In this document: one piece after another, positions 61,396-64,000 of the stretch
How the letters are laid out: each line of letters starts with the position of its first letter
How positions within the stretch are numbered: position 1 is the first letter of the stretch
DNA from: Paenibacillus oryzae
GTDB lineage: Bacteria > Bacillota > Bacilli > Paenibacillales > Paenibacillaceae
Length of the DNA: 64,000 nucleotides
NCBI RefSeq assembly: GCF_001675045.1
Contig: NZ_LYPA01000047.1
Span: forward strand, 117,370-181,369
Direction of reading: 5' to 3'
Program-made: the position numbers and the translations under genes
The notes under the pieces: model-generated
What the model was told of the DNA's origin: nothing
The model's input: the letters and a program-made list of their open reading frames with translations, nothing else
Databases searched by the model: none

Positions 61396-63297
61396 ATGAT
61401 GTCGGGCAAGCGGCGCCGGATCGCCGCAATCGCAGGAGGGATCGCGCTTGTTATGGCCGCGTTTGTATTGCTTCTGCTATTCAAAGGAGGAGCGGATAAT
61501 ATGGAACGAGGTCTGGATCAGGAAAAAGAAGATGTTATTGGTGCAGCGGCATCCCCGGAGGGGCAGTCAAAGGATGGGGAAAAAAGCAGCGACGGTACTG
61601 ATACTCAGCAAGTCATCATTGATGGAGGCGATTATAAGGAAGGCGAAGCCGTTAAGGTAAGCCAGGTCGGATACCCCGTGGGAGCTGCCAAAATCGGTAT
61701 TGTTGGCGGGGAAAAATGGGAGGACGGCGGAGCCGCTTTTCAACTGATCGAGGTGGAAAGCGGGAACCCTGTGTTTAGCGGTACGGTAACAGAGCCTTTA
61801 TTTGATGCCGCGGCAGGCGAAAAGGTAAGCAAAGCCGATTTTTCAGCTTACAACGAACCTGGAGTATATCAGCTCGCCGTTGCGGGAGCGGGCCGTTCGT
61901 TTCCTTTTGAAATCGGCGAAAATTTATACGCTAAGGAATTGACGATGCTTCTCCGCTCTTATACGCTCCAGCGCGTAGGCGTTGATATTGATGACAGCAT
62001 CTCCGGCGTCAAGGTTCCGGCAGGCCACTTGCAGGATCGTGAAACAATAGTTTCCTTTGACGACGGCATTTCCAAAAAAGGCGACATCATCGACGCCTCC
62101 GGCGGCTGGTACGACGCAGGAGATTTCGGAAAATATATTTCGCCTGCAGCAGTGACTGTAGCGCAGCTGCTGCTCGCCTTCGAGCTGAATCCGGGCGCTT
62201 TTCCCGAAGGGCAAATGAGCTTTCCGCCAGGTCTGGAATCAGCGCAGCCGGAGCTTCCCGATGTGCTTGCGGAGGTGCGTTACGAGCTGGATTGGATGCT
62301 GAAGATGCAGCGTGAGGATGGCGCAGTTTTTCACAAAATGAGCGGTGCGGCATGGCCTGGCTTTATAATGCCGCATCAGGATAAGCAGCCACGCTATATG
62401 TACGGATTATCTACATTCAGCACGGCGCAATTTGCAGGTGCCATTGCGCAGGCTGCGCGTATCTATGAGCCATATGACAAGGAGTTTGCAGCTGTTTTGC
62501 TGGAAGCGGCTGAACGGGCGCAGCGTTATCTTGACGCCAATCCTTCCTTCAGCTACCGGCAGGATGAAGGCCAGGATGACGGTTCTGGCGCATATGGCAA
62601 AGGCTCCGACAGAGAAGAGCGCCTGTGGGCCGCCGCCGAGCTGTTCCGGACAACGGGCAAGGATGCTTATCGGGATGCTGCAAATGCTTTTGACGATCTG
62701 CTCGGCAAAAACGCCCAGGTTGTCAGCTGGTCCGATGCCAGTCTGCTTGGGCTATGGGCTTATTACCATGCGGAAGGAGCAGACCCGGAGCGCAAGGGCA
62801 AAATAATGGATGCGATGACGCGCAGCGCCGACGCCATCGTTCAACGCTCCGCTGCCGACGGTTATTTGACCGGACTCCGTCTTCAGGATTATCACTGGGC
62901 ATCGGCCAAGGTTGCTGGAGCTTACGGCTCCTTGCTCTTGCTGGCTAATGAGCTTAAGCCTGCGCCTGCCTATGAGCAAGTTGCGCTGGAGCATCTTCAT
63001 TATTTGTTCGGAAGAACCGCGACCGGGTATAGCTATGTCACGGCCGTTGGCAAAAAATACCCCAACAACCCGCATCATCGCACCGGCCATGCATCAGGCG
63101 TGCTTTTCCCTGGCTTGGTAGTGGGAGGGCCAAACCGTGAAGGCGGCGATCCCGATCTGAACGAGGTGAAGGATAAGCTGGCTCCCGCCAAAGCTTATCT
63201 GGATGTGCTGGGCTCCTACTCCAGCAACGAATACGCGATTGATTATAATGCGCCTGTCGTTTTCCTGACGGCACATTTTGCCAACCCGGGCAGATAA
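61396..63297 (+). CDS. Glycoside hydrolase family 9 (endoglucanase type)
   Basis: This 633-residue protein has an N-terminal membrane segment (about 9-29), which is a signal or an anchor, and a charged linker to about 80. An Ig-like CelD_N domain (about 85-175; VKVSQVGYPVGAAKIG) and the GH9 catalytic barrel follow. The catalytic base region is GGWYDAGDFGKY (Asp240 and Asp243) and the acid is Glu612 in SSNEYAIDYNAP; KYPNNPHHRTGH gives the conserved His. Such enzymes cut cellulose or related beta-glucans. No cellulose-binding domain is seen, and the anchor suggests a cell-bound enzyme acting on short glucans. The ATG at 61396 follows GGGAGAG within the end of the aldo/keto gene. Confidence 0.9.
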   Translation: MMSGKRRRIAAIAGGIALVMAAFVLLLLFKGGADNMERGLDQEKEDVIGAAASPEGQSKDGEKSSDGTDTQQVIIDGGDYKEGEAVKVSQVGYPVGAAKIGIVGGEKWEDGGAAFQLIEVESGNPVFSGTVTEPLFDAAAGEKVSKADFSAYNEPGVYQLAVAGAGRSFPFEIGENLYAKELTMLLRSYTLQRVGVDIDDSISGVKVPAGHLQDRETIVSFDDGISKKGDIIDASGGWYDAGDFGKYISPAAVTVAQLLLAFELNPGAFPEGQMSFPPGLESAQPELPDVLAEVRYELDWMLKMQREDGAVFHKMSGAAWPGFIMPHQDKQPRYMYGLSTFSTAQFAGAIAQAARIYEPYDKEFAAVLLEAAERAQRYLDANPSFSYRQDEGQDDGSGAYGKGSDREERLWAAAELFRTTGKDAYRDAANAFDDLLGKNAQVVSWSDASLLGLWAYYHAEGADPERKGKIMDAMTRSADAIVQRSAADGYLTGLRLQDYHWASAKVAGAYGSLLLLANELKPAPAYEQVALEHLHYLFGRTATGYSYVTAVGKKYPNNPHHRTGHASGVLFPGLVVGGPNREGGDPDLNEVKDKLAPAKAYLDVLGSYSSNEYAIDYNAPVVFLTAHFANPGR

Positions 63298-63318
63298 GCA
63301 GCCAGGCGGTGAACAGGC

Positions 63319-63354
63319 AAACCAGGTAAACCAAGTAAACCAAGTAAACCAAGT
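63319..63354 (+). repeat. Four tandem 9-bp repeats
   Basis: AAACCAGGT is followed by three copies of AAACCAAGT, just after the GH9 stop, flanked by CCAGGT and ACCTGG. It is a short microsatellite-like tract in the 3' untranslated region. Confidence 0.75.
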
Positions 63355-63399
63355 AACCTGGCAAACAGATAGACAAGTAGACAGACTTAATCCGAATTA

Positions 63400-63438
63400 A
63401 AGCGCCTCGGGCAGCTATCGCTGTTCGGGGCGTTTTTT
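63400..63438 (+). terminator. Terminator after the GH9 gene
   Basis: AAGCGCCTCGGGCAGC and GCTGTTCGGGGCGTTT pair around a TATC loop (with G-T pairs) and are followed by seven T. Confidence 0.78.
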
Positions 63439-63499
63439 TGTAATACGTTTCCTTTTCATCTATAATCTTATTTGAGAAGCTTTTAAGTGAGGTGATGTT

Positions 63500-63712
63500 A
63501 TGCGAAAAACCGCTGATTGGCTGGTTCATCTTTTTGTTTTTTTATCTATTTATTATTTGCTGTTTTATGGAGCAAAGCTATTTTTACAGGACTGGTATAT
63601 ATCATTGGCCTTTACCAACGTAATTCAAACTGTCATTTTAGTGGTGTTGGGCATTATTTCTTTTGTTGCAACGGTTAAGCTTGTTCAACTTAGCCGGAAA
63701 AAAGAATATTAA
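63500..63712 (+). CDS. Hypothetical small membrane protein
   Basis: This 70-residue protein has two hydrophobic helices (about 8-28 and 38-60) and a basic C-terminal end (QLSRKKEY). No family is recognised. The ATG at 63500 follows GTGAGGTGATG with GAGG about 9 bp before it. It is after the GH9 terminator and should have its own promoter. Confidence 0.6.
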   Translation: MRKTADWLVHLFVFLSIYYLLFYGAKLFLQDWYISLAFTNVIQTVILVVLGIISFVATVKLVQLSRKKEY

Positions 63713-64000
63713 ATTTTTGTCTGATTAATTTGATCAATTAATCATATGTGTTCCCAATCTTTCCAAGCTGCTTATGGTAAAAATGACTGTAAGCGGACTT
63801 TTGGCGTTCAATTGTTCATTGTTGATCAGAATGTTCAAAACTGGCTAGTTTGTTGCGGACATTTATGCCCGTTAGAGTCCAATTATTGCGGAAAGTCACA
63901 TTTTAACGGTCACGCATGGCTACGCTTGACCCATAACGCTTCCTTAAATTTACAGTAAAAAGCGATAGCTGCTCAAGACGTTTTGGAACACTTGGAGTCC
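63713..64000. other. Right end of the window without a clear gene
   Basis: Nearly 290 bases follow the last gene. A frame at 63746-63958 has several Cys and His but no ribosome site and no family, so I do not call it. A gene may begin beyond the edge. Confidence 0.4.

Noticed and set aside
63746..63958. Cys/His-containing 70-residue frame at the right edge
   Set aside because: No ribosome site, no family and AT-rich flanks; not enough to call a gene.

Overview
The window looks like a chromosomal segment of a spore-forming Firmicute of the Paenibacillaceae, most likely Paenibacillus or a close relative. This rests on gene content and not on any search. The pointers are a Spo0A-phosphorelay type kinase, a sigI-rsgI pair, T-box leaders, AGGAGG-type ribosome binding sites, a protease carrying a copper-amine-oxidase-N stalk domain, and large secreted glycosidases. 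No rRNA, tRNA, CRISPR array, prophage or transposase gene was seen.

Layout, left to right. (1) 1-4429: the 5' part of a very large secreted multidomain glycosidase with a cre site. (2) 4918-11192: an iron block, with fur (own Fur/Per-type box), a two-component system with a Fur box, and a ferric-iron ABC transporter with a second Fur box. (3) 11236-17019: housekeeping and envelope genes (CWC protein, HAD phosphatase, Ctp protease, DUF1450 protein, ferritin, GNAT, secreted trypsin-like protease). (4) 17021-17833: a striking tandem array of 185-bp foldback units. (5) 17973-26985: B12 radical SAM protein, manA, VOC protein, mnmM/ytqA pair, T-box-controlled divergent serS, trmB, PAP2 phosphatase. 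(6) 27652-30328: glycosyltransferase, then the classic infC-rpmI-rplT operon with an L20-type leader and an ATT start on infC. (7) 30386-33246: VOC protein, AraC regulator, glycine-rich protein, GNAT. (8) 33412-38985: T-box-ilvB-ilvN-ilvC-leuA, with long inverted repeats in both later intercistronic gaps and a small ORF coupled to leuA. (9) 39102-42555: HD-GYP protein, two XRE regulators, leuB and a peroxiredoxin. (10) 42720-50566: APH-like protein, lipoprotein, sigI-rsgI, sporulation-type kinase, leucyl aminopeptidase. (11) 50903-55102: odhA-odhB. (12) 55281-55509: an array of 20-bp palindromes at 52-53 bp spacing. (13) 55517-63712: AraC regulator divergent from two Gfo/Idh/MocA oxidoreductases, then VOC, SDR, aldo/keto reductase, a GH9 glucanase and a small membrane protein.

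The genes fall into clear physiological sets: Fur-controlled iron uptake plus ferritin storage; branched-chain amino acid synthesis under tRNA-sensing control; plant polysaccharide use (GH43-type and GH9 enzymes, AraC and Gfo/Idh genes, cre-like sites); and envelope or heat stress signalling (SigI/RsgI). The most unusual DNA is non-coding: the 185-bp foldback array, a short relative of it at 27534-27592, the 52-bp palindrome array after odhB, and the structured gaps of the ilv-leu operon.
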